DNA of 64,000 bases, from the NCBI GenBank assembly GCA_964352855.1, contig CAYGTR010000013.1, positions 1 through 64,000 of the forward strand. Direction: 5' to 3'. The notes beneath the pieces were generated by a model. That model had not been told where the DNA came from. It did no database searches and saw only the letters and a list, made by a program, of their open reading frames with translations. The translations under genes were made by a program, and so were the position numbers. Source of the DNA: Litorimonas sp964352855 (lineage in GTDB: Bacteria; Pseudomonadota; Alphaproteobacteria; Caulobacterales; Maricaulaceae). Positions 1 through 8,101 of the stretch are shown one piece after another (within the stretch, counting starts at the first letter, position 1; each line of letters opens with the position of its first letter).

Positions 1-456
1 GGGAATGGGGGGGCGGGTGTGTTCCGCCTCAAAGAAGGCGATAGTAATTATGCGTCTTTATTGGAAATGTTTTTCACAATCTCTCGTGAGCCTATCATTG
101 CGCAGGCCTTCCTGAAAGATGTCACCAAAGGTGATAAACGCATTATCATCATCGATGGGGAAGCCGTCGGCGCGATTAACCGCGTCCCACTGCCCGGCCA
201 GACCCGCTCGAACATGCATGTCGGCGGGAAAGCCCAAGCCGCAGAGCTGTCAAACACAGATATGATTATATGTAACGCCATTGGGCCGATGCTAAAAGAA
301 CGCGGGCAGATCTTGGTCGGTATTGATGTGATTGGCGATAAAATGACGGAGATAAATACGACCAGCCCGACGGGGGTACAAGAACTGAAACGCTTTTCCG
401 GTGTGGACGCGGCGGCCCTATCTTGGGATGCCATAGAGCGACGTTTGGGCTTGTAA
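1..456 (+). CDS. gshB: Glutathione synthetase, C-terminal part (5' end outside window)
   Basis: The reading frame is open from base 1 and ends at TAA 454-456, so only the last 151 residues are visible. GshB joins gamma-glutamylcysteine and glycine using ATP in the cytoplasm. The visible part is the C-terminal ATP-grasp lobe: the glycine-rich loop GNGGAGVFR at the very start, DKRIIIIDGE, and the metal/substrate-binding stretch GIDVIGDKMTEINTTSPTG. These match the E. coli GshB C-terminus in order and spacing. A GTG at 19 is internal and is not a start. The acyl-CoA ligase follows after 26 nt on the same strand. Confidence 0.93.
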   Translation, partial: GNGGAGVFRLKEGDSNYASLLEMFFTISREPIIAQAFLKDVTKGDKRIIIIDGEAVGAINRVPLPGQTRSNMHVGGKAQAAELSNTDMIICNAIGPMLKERGQILVGIDVIGDKMTEINTTSPTGVQELKRFSGVDAAALSWDAIERRLGL

Positions 457-482
457 GCAGTCATTTAAAAGAGGAACGCTGG

Positions 483-2132
483 ATGAAGACACCTTGGTTG
501 GATCATTATAAGGCTGTAGGCATTAACGTGCCTGAATTTGAGGATCGCCCCTTTGGCAGTTTCATCGAAGATCATGCCCAAAACAGCGGTGATGCCGCAG
601 CGATGTGGTATGTGGCGCGCCCGATCAGCTATGCTGAATTAAACGCACAAACCAACCGCCTCGCAAATGCTCTGACGGAGCTCGGCATAGGCCGTGGCGA
701 TGTTGTCGGCATTCATATGCCCAATATCCCGCAATATGTGATCGCTCTGGGCGCGATTAGTAAACTCGGCGCGTCCGGTTCAGGCTTATCCCCCTTATTG
801 GCACCGCCGGAAGTTGCTTACCAAATTCAAGACGCCGGGATTAAAGCCGTTATTACGCTGAGTGATCTTTCAGGCGCCTTAGCTGCTATGCCGGAAACAC
901 CAGCCTGCCTTGAAACCGTTATTGTGACGGGTGCAGCGGATTCACTCGCCCCTGCCGCATTTGATTTGCCCACTGTCAAAGGCGCTGATGTTAAACCCTA
1001 TTTGGCACTCATCGAGTTTGCCTCAAACATATTCAAACAAGTTGAAGTGGGCCCGCATGACACGTTTATGATCCAATATACGGGCGGGACGACGGGCAAA
1101 CCCAAAGGCGCAATGCTGTCCCACCGCAATATCATTTATAATACAGCGCAGACCATGGCTGTGAATCCATTTAAACCCGGTCAAGAAACGCTGCTCAGTG
1201 CGTTTCCGATGTTTCATATTGCAGGGTTATCGAATGCTATCGCCTCCGTGCGTTTTGGCGGGATGATGATTCTTATCCCGAACCCGCGGGACACTGACTT
1301 TATTTGCGCGCAATTAGAGAAACACCCGGCGACCGTGTTGGCCGCAGTGCCTGCGCTCTTGGATATGATGGCTGCCAACCCGCAATTCGCTAAGCTCGAT
1401 TTCTCCGCCCTGAAAGTGGTTTTAACAGGCGCAGCCCCGTTGACACGGGCGAGCTATAATGCACTATCCGCGATTATCGGCGAGAATAAAATATCAGACA
1501 TTTTCGGCATGACGGAAACCGGACCCTGTTACACAAGCAACCCGCCAAAACGCTATAAGCTCGGCTCGGTCGGTATCCCCTTGCCCAAAGCCCTGGTGCG
1601 TATTCGCGATGTCGATACGGGGACAAAAGACATGCCTTTTGATGAGCCCGGCGAGATTGTCTGCACGGGGCCGCAAGTCATGAAAGGCTATCTCAACCTA
1701 CCCAAAGAATCCGCTATTGCGCTGCGCGAAATAGACGGAAAGCGTTATATGTTTTCCGGTGATGTCGGTTATATGGATGAAGACGGTTATATTTTCCTCT
1801 GTGACCGCGCCAAGGATATGCTCATTGTCGGCGGCTATAAAGTCTTCTCGGTCGAGGTCGAAGATAAGCTCTCCGCCTTGCCCGAAATCGCGGCTTGCGC
1901 TGTGATCGGCGCCAAAGACGAAGCCCGCCCCGGCAATGATATTGTCAATCTCTATGTGGAATTATCGCCGGATTATAAGGACGATGATCATGACGCCATT
2001 CGTGAGAAGATAACCGCTTATTGCCGCGAGAATATGGCGGCTTATAAGGTCCCGAAACAGATTCATTTTATCGACGCCATCCCTCTCACCCCTGTTGGGA
2101 AAATCGATAAAAAAGCCCTTCGAAACAATTAA
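483..2132 (+). CDS. AMP-dependent acyl-CoA synthetase/ligase
   Basis: This 549-residue ANL-superfamily enzyme activates a carboxylic acid to acyl-AMP and then to acyl-CoA. It carries the phosphate-binding loop YTGGTTGKPKGA (about 199-210), the adenylate motif FGMTETGP (about 339-346), SGDVGYMDEDGY (about 425) and a C-terminal PVGKIDKKALR segment with the catalytic lysine. An upstream in-frame ATG at 423 lies inside gshB; the ATG at 483 is preferred because AGAGGA at 470-475 is a good ribosome site. The acid substrate cannot be read from the sequence; medium/long-chain or aryl acids are possible. The nitroreductase follows 10 nt later, suggesting one transcript. Confidence 0.88.
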   Translation: MKTPWLDHYKAVGINVPEFEDRPFGSFIEDHAQNSGDAAAMWYVARPISYAELNAQTNRLANALTELGIGRGDVVGIHMPNIPQYVIALGAISKLGASGSGLSPLLAPPEVAYQIQDAGIKAVITLSDLSGALAAMPETPACLETVIVTGAADSLAPAAFDLPTVKGADVKPYLALIEFASNIFKQVEVGPHDTFMIQYTGGTTGKPKGAMLSHRNIIYNTAQTMAVNPFKPGQETLLSAFPMFHIAGLSNAIASVRFGGMMILIPNPRDTDFICAQLEKHPATVLAAVPALLDMMAANPQFAKLDFSALKVVLTGAAPLTRASYNALSAIIGENKISDIFGMTETGPCYTSNPPKRYKLGSVGIPLPKALVRIRDVDTGTKDMPFDEPGEIVCTGPQVMKGYLNLPKESAIALREIDGKRYMFSGDVGYMDEDGYIFLCDRAKDMLIVGGYKVFSVEVEDKLSALPEIAACAVIGAKDEARPGNDIVNLYVELSPDYKDDDHDAIREKITAYCRENMAAYKVPKQIHFIDAIPLTPVGKIDKKALRNN

Positions 2133-2142
2133 GGATAATAAT

Positions 2143-2805
2143 ATGAGCGTTCTTTCCATTCTGGAAAACAGATATTCCGTGCGCGGTTTTCACAAAGACA
2201 AGCCTGTCGATCCAGAGCTAATGAAAACCATTTTCGCGCAAGCCCAACGCGCGGCCTCGAATTGCAATGTGCAGCCTTGGCAGACCTATGTCGTGAGCGG
2301 AGACGCGCGCGATACTTTGTCAGAAGCTCTGGTCAAAGCCGTGATGGCGGGTAATCCGCCCCATCCGCGTTTTGATTGGGTGACGCGTTATCAAGGCAAA
2401 CATCGTGAACGCCAATTTGGCTCGGCCAATGCGCTCTATTCCGCTATGGGCATTGCGCGCGAAGATAAAATGGCGCGCAATATTGCGATGCTTCGCAATT
2501 GGCAATTCTTTGATGCGCCGCATGCGGCCTTCTTTACGATGGGCCTTGATATGGGTGTAATGGGCGCAGTTGACCTAGGTATTTATGCGCAGACGCTCGC
2601 GCTCTTACTCGAGGAAAACGGAATACAATGCTGTATGCAAGGCGCGCTCGGACAATTCCCTGAACCCGTCGAAAAACAACTCAATTTCCCCGAAGGCCAA
2701 GGCATCTTATTTGGCATGTCCTTTGGCTACGCCGATGTAAGTCACCCGGCCAATGCCGCGCGGACAGATAGGGCGGAGTTGGATGATGCGGTGGTATTTT
2801 TTTGA
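2143..2805 (+). CDS. Nitroreductase family flavoprotein
   Basis: The 220-residue protein has the nitroreductase fold signature near its start: an ILENRYSVRGF segment that binds FMN phosphate, then AASNCNVQPWQTYVV. Family members are FMN-dependent NAD(P)H oxidoreductases acting on nitro compounds, quinones or enones. The ATG at 2143 is chosen because AAGGA (2131-2135), overlapping the previous stop codon, is correctly spaced; a longer frame from 2095 would run into the ligase gene. Coupling to the acyl-CoA ligase suggests a joint catabolic or detoxifying role, which is inference. The true substrate is unknown. Confidence 0.85.
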   Translation: MSVLSILENRYSVRGFHKDKPVDPELMKTIFAQAQRAASNCNVQPWQTYVVSGDARDTLSEALVKAVMAGNPPHPRFDWVTRYQGKHRERQFGSANALYSAMGIAREDKMARNIAMLRNWQFFDAPHAAFFTMGLDMGVMGAVDLGIYAQTLALLLEENGIQCCMQGALGQFPEPVEKQLNFPEGQGILFGMSFGYADVSHPANAARTDRAELDDAVVFF

Positions 2806-2829
2806 ATAAAGGTACGAATTTTTAGCTTT

Positions 2830-3294
2830 ATGCAATCTTTAATAAAACTTACTGACATCCCTGAACCAGAAATGGGTGCGCCGTTACCAACGGTCATAAG
2901 TAGCGAGTATCGAGCTTCGATTTGTTATAATCAGACAAAAATAAGTAGTTATCAGAATAAAGTCGTTACCGATGCTGATATAGTGGGAAAGCCGGATATA
3001 GTAGCTATTCTACGTTTCCAAAAACCATCTATTTGGAAATTTGGCGATCCTGATGAGAGTGGTCAACCTTTTCATCCGTTGGTTGATTTAGGTTTAATGG
3101 ACTTTTATGCCTTTGAAGTGAAAAATTCGAAATGGGCATACAAGTCAATTTCTGGAGAATTCACAAACAAGCATTTTATAATTTTATTTCATGATAGCAC
3201 ATTCGAAATTCTGGCTGACAGCTATTCTGTTCACTCCATAAAATCTGAATATGTGATGGATGCGTGCCAAAAAGAAATAGATTTATGGGAATAA
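2830..3294 (+). CDS. Hypothetical protein, AT-rich orphan
   Basis: A 154-residue acidic protein that I do not recognise. It has no signal peptide, membrane segment or known motif. Aromatic residues are frequent (WKFGD, FYAFEVKNSKWAY, FIILFHDSTFEILADSYSV), and the C-terminal half alternates in a way that suggests beta strands, as in immunity-type or Imm/SMI-like small proteins, but no family can be claimed. The DNA is visibly richer in A and T than its neighbours and uses codons such as ATA and TTA, consistent with acquisition by transfer. No strong ribosome site is seen. It points toward msrA, which is convergent. Confidence 0.55.
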   Translation: MQSLIKLTDIPEPEMGAPLPTVISSEYRASICYNQTKISSYQNKVVTDADIVGKPDIVAILRFQKPSIWKFGDPDESGQPFHPLVDLGLMDFYAFEVKNSKWAYKSISGEFTNKHFIILFHDSTFEILADSYSVHSIKSEYVMDACQKEIDLWE

Positions 3295-3330
3295 TATTTA
3301 GTGCATGTTTTGGCAGCTAAGCAAGCCCAA

Positions 3331-3906
3331 TCAAACACTCACCTTCTGCGGTATCGGACAACTCACGCCTGTAGGACCGTGCATGCAATAGCCTTGCGGG
3401 TTTTTTGCGAGGTATTGTTGGTGATAATCTTCGGCCGGGTAATAGGTCGGGGCGTCACGTAGCTCTGTTGTCACAGGACGACCGTAGGCTTTTTCATAAC
3501 GCTCAACCGCTCCTTTCGCTGCCGTCATTTGTGCGTCTGAATAGGTGTAAAGCGCACTGCGGTATTGCGTGCCGACATCATTACCTTGACGATTGCCTTG
3601 GGTCGGGTCGTGATTTTCAAAGAAGACTTTTAACAGCGCCTCAAAGCTGATGACTTTCGGATCATAGACCACATGCACCATTTCGGCGTGGCCTGTCGTA
3701 CCGCTGCACACAAGTTTATAATTGGGCGATGTCGATGTACCGCCTGCATAGCCCACAGAGGTCACATACACGCCGTCGAGCTTCCACAGGATGCGTTCTG
3801 CGCCCCAAAAACAACCCATGCCTAATTGAACCTGTTCCATCCCTGCCGGAATATCGCCGAACATAGAATTGCCGTTCACGTAATGTGTATCCGTTTTTGC
3901 GAGCAT
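3331..3906 (-). CDS. msrA: Peptide-methionine (S)-S-oxide reductase MsrA
   Basis: The 191-residue cytoplasmic repair enzyme reduces methionine-S-sulfoxide in proteins using thioredoxin. The catalytic motif GCFWGAE is present with the nucleophilic cysteine at residue 32, followed by VTSVGYAGG, GHAEMVHVVYDP and FFENHDPTQGNRQGNDVGTQYRS, all diagnostic. An ATG five codons upstream (3921) exists, but GGAG lies between the two ATGs at ideal distance to the one at 3906, so that start is chosen. The C-terminal region YCMHGPTGVSCPIPQ carries candidate resolving cysteines. Only 18 nt separate it from the upstream amidohydrolase gene on the same strand, so co-transcription is likely. Confidence 0.95.
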   Translation of the reverse strand: MLAKTDTHYVNGNSMFGDIPAGMEQVQLGMGCFWGAERILWKLDGVYVTSVGYAGGTSTSPNYKLVCSGTTGHAEMVHVVYDPKVISFEALLKVFFENHDPTQGNRQGNDVGTQYRSALYTYSDAQMTAAKGAVERYEKAYGRPVTTELRDAPTYYPAEDYHQQYLAKNPQGYCMHGPTGVSCPIPQKVSV

Positions 3907-3924
3907 AAGTCTCTCCTGCATATT

Positions 3925-4686
3925 TTAAACCATCGTCGATGCAAATTTTCCGGCGATAATAGGCGCCATGCGTCCTGCCAGAATGTCTGCCATCTCCTTG
4001 GCTTTCTTTTCAGTGTCGATATGGTCTTGGCGCACCTCAATTGCAAGGTGACGCAGCGCGCGTGGGGCAATATGCGTATCCACAGTGTGATTGAGCACAT
4101 AGGCTGAGTAAGGCTGGTTAACGCCTACCATAAAATTACGCCCGAGCCGCATAAAGCTCTCGCGCAGCTGTTCAGCGCTCTCCATATCATAACGCGCCAA
4201 GAGGCCGATTTCGACTAAGCGAAACTCGCCTTTTTTCGGATGCGGCGTGAAGCTGTGAACGGAAATCACGAAGGGTTTATCCATTCCGTCCAATGTTTGT
4301 CCGAGTTGCGCGTGATAGGGAGTATAAAAGCGGTCAATACGCGCTTGGCGATCCGCATCAGACAGGTTCTGATTGCCGGGAATGAGAGTGCCATCACTTT
4401 CTGAGACAATAAGGCTAGACGCGTCTTGCGAGCGGTTGCAATCAATCACCAAACGCGAAAATCCTGCGAGTTGCCCTGCGCATTTAAATTTCTCGCAGAG
4501 GCGACGAACGATGACATCTGTGCCAATATCCCACGCAATATGGCGGGTGAGATCATCCCCGCTCAAACCTAAATTATTCAGGTCTTCGGGTATGTGTTTC
4601 GACGCGTGATCACCAAAGACAAATAGGTCAGCATTCCCTGTCTCTGGAATTGTTTCAAAACTTTCAGTCTTCATGGCGGAGGTCAT
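3925..4686 (-). CDS. N-formylglutamate amidohydrolase family protein
   Basis: This 253-residue protein belongs to the N-formylglutamate amidohydrolase family (Pfam FGase), zinc hydrolases that include the last step of one histidine-degradation route. Seen in the sequence: FVFGDHASKHIP near residue 24, SRLVIDCNRS near 78, VISVHSFTP near 145, HTVDTHIAPRALRHLAIEVRQD near 200. No hut genes lie nearby. The neighbour upstream is a glutamate-cysteine-ligase-like enzyme, a pairing seen in other proteobacteria, so the substrate may be an N-acyl or gamma-glutamyl compound rather than formylglutamate (inference). A second ATG at 4674 could also serve as the start; neither has a clear ribosome site. Confidence 0.82.
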   Translation of the reverse strand: MTSAMKTESFETIPETGNADLFVFGDHASKHIPEDLNNLGLSGDDLTRHIAWDIGTDVIVRRLCEKFKCAGQLAGFSRLVIDCNRSQDASSLIVSESDGTLIPGNQNLSDADRQARIDRFYTPYHAQLGQTLDGMDKPFVISVHSFTPHPKKGEFRLVEIGLLARYDMESAEQLRESFMRLGRNFMVGVNQPYSAYVLNHTVDTHIAPRALRHLAIEVRQDHIDTEKKAKEMADILAGRMAPIIAGKFASTMV

Positions 4687-4755
4687 ATCACTTTATATAG
4701 GGCGCTGATCTAGATAAGCCACCACCGCTTATGAAATGGGTCTGTGAATATGTCA

Positions 4756-5883
4756 TTATAAGCCATCGACGGTTTCTCGGACGAGCTGGTCGACAACTTT
4801 TTTCAGCGCCTCCCGCTTTGTTTGGCCTTTGCCCACCTCGGTCTCGTATGTTTTAATTTGACGCGCAGCGCTAGAGCCTCGCCGGATAATATTTCGCGCA
4901 TTTTCGACTTCCTTGAGACACCCAAGCGCATCTGCATCCTCTGATATCCACGTAATTAATTCTTCTAATAACACAGCAAACGGCACAGCACCGCCATGGC
5001 CGAAATCGATCAGTTTGCCCTCAACACCATGACGTTGGGCCATCCAACGGTTTTCTTCGATCAAAAAGGCCGGATAAATTCGCCACCGCATATTCCCGTC
5101 TTTTAAACGCAAGAGCCGGCGCGTCAGCGCTTGGTAAATCGCGGCGACGGTGACAGCATCATCCAATAAGGTGCAAATATCACAAATACGCATTTCTAAG
5201 GTTGGAAATTTATTGGACGGGCGAATATCCCACCAAATCTTGGACGAATCTTCTATGGCACCGGATTTCACAATCGCATCGACAAGGCGTTCATATTCGC
5301 CGAAACTCTGCAATGCTTCGGGTATGCCTGTGCGCGGCATGCCGTCAAACACGGACAATCGATAGCTTTGCAGACCCATCTGCTGTCCACCCCAAAAAGG
5401 TGAGCTTGTCGTGAGGGCCAGCATGTGCGGCAGAAAATAGCGTATCTGGTTTTGCACATCGATGCGCGCATCTTGGTTCTCAATGCCGATATGGACATGC
5501 ATCCCGCAAATCATCATGCGGTGAATCGCGCCTTTCATATCGGTCGAAAGCTTTTCATAGCGCTCGCCCTCGGTCGGTTTCTGATTTTTCCAATGCGTAA
5601 AAGGATGGGTCGACGCCGCCATAAGGCGCATATCATGATCAATAGCAATTTGCGCTAAATTCCCGCGCAACTCTGCAATTTCGGCGCGGGCTTGGCTGAC
5701 CGTCTCGCAAATTCCCGTTGCGATTTCGATCTGGCAGCGCAGAAACTCAGGCGTGACACGGGGGCCAATTTTGTCTTGGCAGATTTTCATAAAACCCTTG
5801 GGCGGGTTTCTGACAGCCGCACGCGTGTCCGGGCAAACAAGGAGATATTCTTCCTCAACACCTATTGTTAACGCCTGATCCAT
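4756..5883 (-). CDS. YbdK-type carboxylate-amine ligase (glutamate-cysteine ligase family 2)
   Basis: The 375-residue protein starts with ALTIGVEEEYLLV, the family signature, and contains CGMHVHIGI (about 126), SSPFWGG, SYRLSVFDGMPRTGIP, WWDIRPSNKFPTLEMRICD and a C-terminal TYETEVGK segment. These are all features of the GCS2/YbdK family, ATP-dependent ligases with weak gamma-glutamylcysteine synthetase activity in E. coli; the physiological substrate is generally unknown. GGAGGG just upstream of the ATG supports this start. It is followed after 69 nt by the amidohydrolase-like gene and msrA on the same strand. It may or may not feed the gshB gene at the left edge. Confidence 0.87.
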   Translation of the reverse strand: MDQALTIGVEEEYLLVCPDTRAAVRNPPKGFMKICQDKIGPRVTPEFLRCQIEIATGICETVSQARAEIAELRGNLAQIAIDHDMRLMAASTHPFTHWKNQKPTEGERYEKLSTDMKGAIHRMMICGMHVHIGIENQDARIDVQNQIRYFLPHMLALTTSSPFWGGQQMGLQSYRLSVFDGMPRTGIPEALQSFGEYERLVDAIVKSGAIEDSSKIWWDIRPSNKFPTLEMRICDICTLLDDAVTVAAIYQALTRRLLRLKDGNMRWRIYPAFLIEENRWMAQRHGVEGKLIDFGHGGAVPFAVLLEELITWISEDADALGCLKEVENARNIIRRGSSAARQIKTYETEVGKGQTKREALKKVVDQLVRETVDGL

Positions 5884-6045
5884 ACACCCTCCGCAATCTT
5901 GGGTATCAGAAAAACTTGTATCTGTGAATATGTTGCTTACGGGCTTGAGAAATACTGCGGTTCAGGATATAGGCGCGCTCTCTTGAGAGAAGCGTGCGCT
6001 TTTCTTGAGCCCCTATGGATTAACCGCCGTTGGGATAAGACGAAA

Positions 6046-6075
6046 GGTGAGGTGGCCGAGTGGTTTAAGGCGCAC
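6046..6075 (+). repeat. Extra copy of the tRNA-Ser 5' half
   Basis: These 30 bases are identical to positions 6167-6196, the acceptor strand, D-arm and first anticodon-stem bases of the tRNA-Ser gene, 121 bp upstream of it. Identity stops abruptly at the anticodon stem. No 3' half follows, so this is not a second tRNA; it is a partial duplication, tRNA pseudogene fragment or recombination scar. No integrase gene is nearby. Confidence 0.85.
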
Positions 6076-6080
6076 CGCCC

Positions 6081-6149
6081 GCGCGACGTAGTCGCGCAAA
6101 CATTTAAAGATAAGCGTGCGCTTATCTCAAACCTCTCGGGTCAACCGAG
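6081..6149 (+). other. Three consecutive hairpins between tRNA half-copy and tRNA-Ser
   Basis: Directly after the tRNA half-copy come three perfect inverted repeats: GCGCGAC-gta-GTCGCGC (6081-6097), GATAAGCG-tg-CGCTTATC (6109-6126) and CTCGG-gtcaa-CCGAG (6135-6149). None is followed by a T-run, so they are not typical terminators. The core AAGCGTGCGCTT of the second hairpin also occurs near 5990-6001. The rest of 5884-6166 shows no credible gene; an 85-codon frame at 5899-6156 crosses these structures and is judged spurious. Confidence 0.6.
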
Positions 6150-6166
6150 GATATAGACACTTCAGA

Positions 6167-6256
6167 GGTGAGGTGGCCGAGTGGTTTAAGGCGCACGCTT
6201 GGAAAGCGTGTTTAGTTTAATCGCTAACGTGGGTTCGAATCCCATCCTCACCTCCA
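6167..6256 (+). tRNA. tRNA-Ser (anticodon GGA)
   Basis: The acceptor stem GGTGAGG (6167-6173) pairs fully with CCTCACC (6246-6252). The D-arm GCCGAGTGGTTTAAGGC, the anticodon arm CACGC-TTGGAAA-GCGTG with anticodon GGA (reads UCC/UCU), the long variable arm typical of class II tRNAs and the T-arm GTGGG-TTCGAAT-CCCAT are all present. CCA is encoded at 6254-6256. The discriminator base (6253) is T, whereas bacterial serine tRNAs usually carry G there. Confidence 0.96.
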
Positions 6257-6320
6257 GGTCTTTTGTCTGCGGACAGAGTTTCAGGCTTTACCCTTGCGCC
6301 AGTCTTGCTAGACCGTCAAC

Positions 6321-6899
6321 ATGACATCCCCTTTTCCGCCTTCCCCGCCGAACCCTTGGATAACACACGGCACACAGACCTGTTTTCGTTCGCATTGGAT
6401 GATTGTGGAGCGTAACCTCGTGACGACACCCAACGGGTCTGAGGCAGATTATGGTGTGGTTCGGTTTCGCAACCGCGCGGTGGGCATTATCCCTTATGAG
6501 AAGGGGCGTATCTGGATGGTCGGGCAAACACGTTATGCGTTGGGAGCCTATAGTTGGGAAATCCCTGAGGGCGGCGTGCCTATTCATGAAAATGAAGATA
6601 TGGAAACGGCTGGGCGGCGTGAATTGGCCGAAGAAACAGGGCTCCGTGCCGAGACGCTAACCCTGCTTTTTCAAGTCCATACTTCAAACTCTCTTACGGA
6701 TGAATGGGGACAAGTTTTTCTGGCCACCGGACTGACACAAGGAAAGAGCTCACCCGAAGATACCGAAGACATCACCGTCGTCTCGCTCACTTTGGATGAG
6801 GCTTACGGCGCCGTTGAAGCGGGCTATATTACTGACAGCCTGTCCGTGACGGCGATATATAAATTGAAGCTCATGCAGGCTTTAGATGAACTCGAATAG
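6321..6899 (+). CDS. Nudix hydrolase, ADP-ribose pyrophosphatase-like
   Basis: A 192-residue Nudix protein. The Nudix box lies at about residues 84-108 and reads GGVPIHENED followed by RRELAEETGL; it is one residue longer than the classical spacing between the first Gly and Glu. Preceding EIPEGGV resembles the ADP-ribose pyrophosphatase subgroup, which hydrolyses nucleoside diphosphate sugars to AMP and a sugar phosphate. Upstream sequence NRAVGIIPYEKGRIWMVGQTRY fits the N-terminal beta sheet of that subgroup. It begins 64 nt after the tRNA gene and is followed after 21 nt by the FemAB-like gene. Substrate assignment is by subgroup resemblance only. Confidence 0.87.
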   Translation: MTSPFPPSPPNPWITHGTQTCFRSHWMIVERNLVTTPNGSEADYGVVRFRNRAVGIIPYEKGRIWMVGQTRYALGAYSWEIPEGGVPIHENEDMETAGRRELAEETGLRAETLTLLFQVHTSNSLTDEWGQVFLATGLTQGKSSPEDTEDITVVSLTLDEAYGAVEAGYITDSLSVTAIYKLKLMQALDELE

Positions 6900-6920
6900 A
6901 GATGCCGCGTATCTAGTGAA

Positions 6921-8066
6921 ATGAGCGTTTCTTCCGAACATTATAATGCCCGCATTTTGACCCATATTGATGAGGTCAGTGAAACTGCTTGGGATACGCA
7001 TTTGCCCGAAGGCTCACACCCGTTCCTGAGCTGGCGTTTCCTTCATGCCTTAGAAGAGAGCGGCTGCGTCAGCCATGAAAGCGGTTGGATACCACGCCAT
7101 ATTTGGCTTGAAAATGAAACAGGGGACAGCCTGGGTGCTGCACCGCTTTACGCCAAACTTCACAGCCAAGGCGAATATGTTTTTGATCATGCGTGGGCAG
7201 ATGCCCTCTCGCGTGCTGGCGGCCAATATTATCCGAAACTCCAATGCTCTGTGCCCTTTACCCCCGCAACAGGACCACGCCTCTTGGCCAAAACAGCAGA
7301 GCATAGACGCGCCTTGGCCGCGGCGATGATCTCGGCTTGTGAGCAGTGGGACATGTCAGGCGTACATCTGACATTCCTGCAACAAGATGATCGTGCGGTT
7401 TTGGATCAACTTGGCTTTGCAGCACGCGAAGACAGACAATTTCACTTCATTAATCGCGATTATAAAGACTTCGACGCTTTCCTGGACAGTCTCTCGAGCC
7501 GAAAACGTAAAAACATCCGTAAAGAGCGCAAAGCCGCTCAAGAAGGTGTCATGATAAAGCGCCTGTCAGGGGATGATTTGAAAGATGAGCATTGGGATAT
7601 ATTCTACCAATGCTATCTCGATACGGGCCAACGTAAATGGGGACGGCCTTACCTCAATCGTGAATTTTTCGATCTGATGCAGCAAACAATGCGAGAAGAT
7701 ATCTGCCTCGTCATGGCGTGGATGGACAGTAGCCCCATTGCAGCCGCCTTAAACTTCATTGGATCTGACGCGCTCTATGGCCGCAATTGGGGGGCGCTTA
7801 TCCATAAGCCTTTCCTGCATTTTGAGCTCTGTTATTATCAGGCAATTGAGGCTGGATTAGAACGTGGCCTGCCCCGTGTCGAAGCCGGGGCGCAAGGCGA
7901 GCATAAACTCGCCCGCGGCTATGAACCCGTTACAACACACAGCGCCCATTACCTCTCCCATCCGGGCCTGCGAAACGCCATTGAGGATTACCTCACCCGC
8001 GAACGTCAAGCCATCGCACATGAAATTAAAATTCTGGACACGCATACGCCGTTTAAGAAGGTGTAA
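6921..8066 (+). CDS. FemAB/GNAT-like acyltransferase (DUF482/COG3146 family)
   Basis: The 381-residue protein matches the family of proteobacterial FemAB-like double-GNAT proteins annotated as 'peptidogalycan biosynthesis' or DUF482. Recognisable blocks are HPFLSWRFLHALEESGCV (about 32-50), HAWADALSRAGGQYYPKLQCSVPFTPATGPRLL (about 90-125), SSRKRKNIRKERK (about 190), GRPYLNREFFDLM (about 245) and RVEAGAQGEHKLARGYEP near the end. Members are predicted aminoacyl- or acyl-transferases; the substrate is not established. No signal peptide, so cytoplasmic. Neighbours (Nudix before, HIT after, same strand) do not reveal a pathway. Confidence 0.83.
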   Translation: MSVSSEHYNARILTHIDEVSETAWDTHLPEGSHPFLSWRFLHALEESGCVSHESGWIPRHIWLENETGDSLGAAPLYAKLHSQGEYVFDHAWADALSRAGGQYYPKLQCSVPFTPATGPRLLAKTAEHRRALAAAMISACEQWDMSGVHLTFLQQDDRAVLDQLGFAAREDRQFHFINRDYKDFDAFLDSLSSRKRKNIRKERKAAQEGVMIKRLSGDDLKDEHWDIFYQCYLDTGQRKWGRPYLNREFFDLMQQTMREDICLVMAWMDSSPIAAALNFIGSDALYGRNWGALIHKPFLHFELCYYQAIEAGLERGLPRVEAGAQGEHKLARGYEPVTTHSAHYLSHPGLRNAIEDYLTRERQAIAHEIKILDTHTPFKKV

Positions 8067-8101
8067 TTAAGCTTCTATTCCAGACCCATTCGCGCTAATC
8101 A

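Noticed and set aside
5899..6156. An 85-codon plus-strand frame upstream of the tRNA
   Set aside because: It runs through the tRNA half-copy and all three hairpins, has no ribosome site and no recognisable protein features.
6046..6166. A second, intact tRNA gene
   Set aside because: The anticodon arm, variable arm and matching 3' acceptor strand are missing after the copied 5' half.
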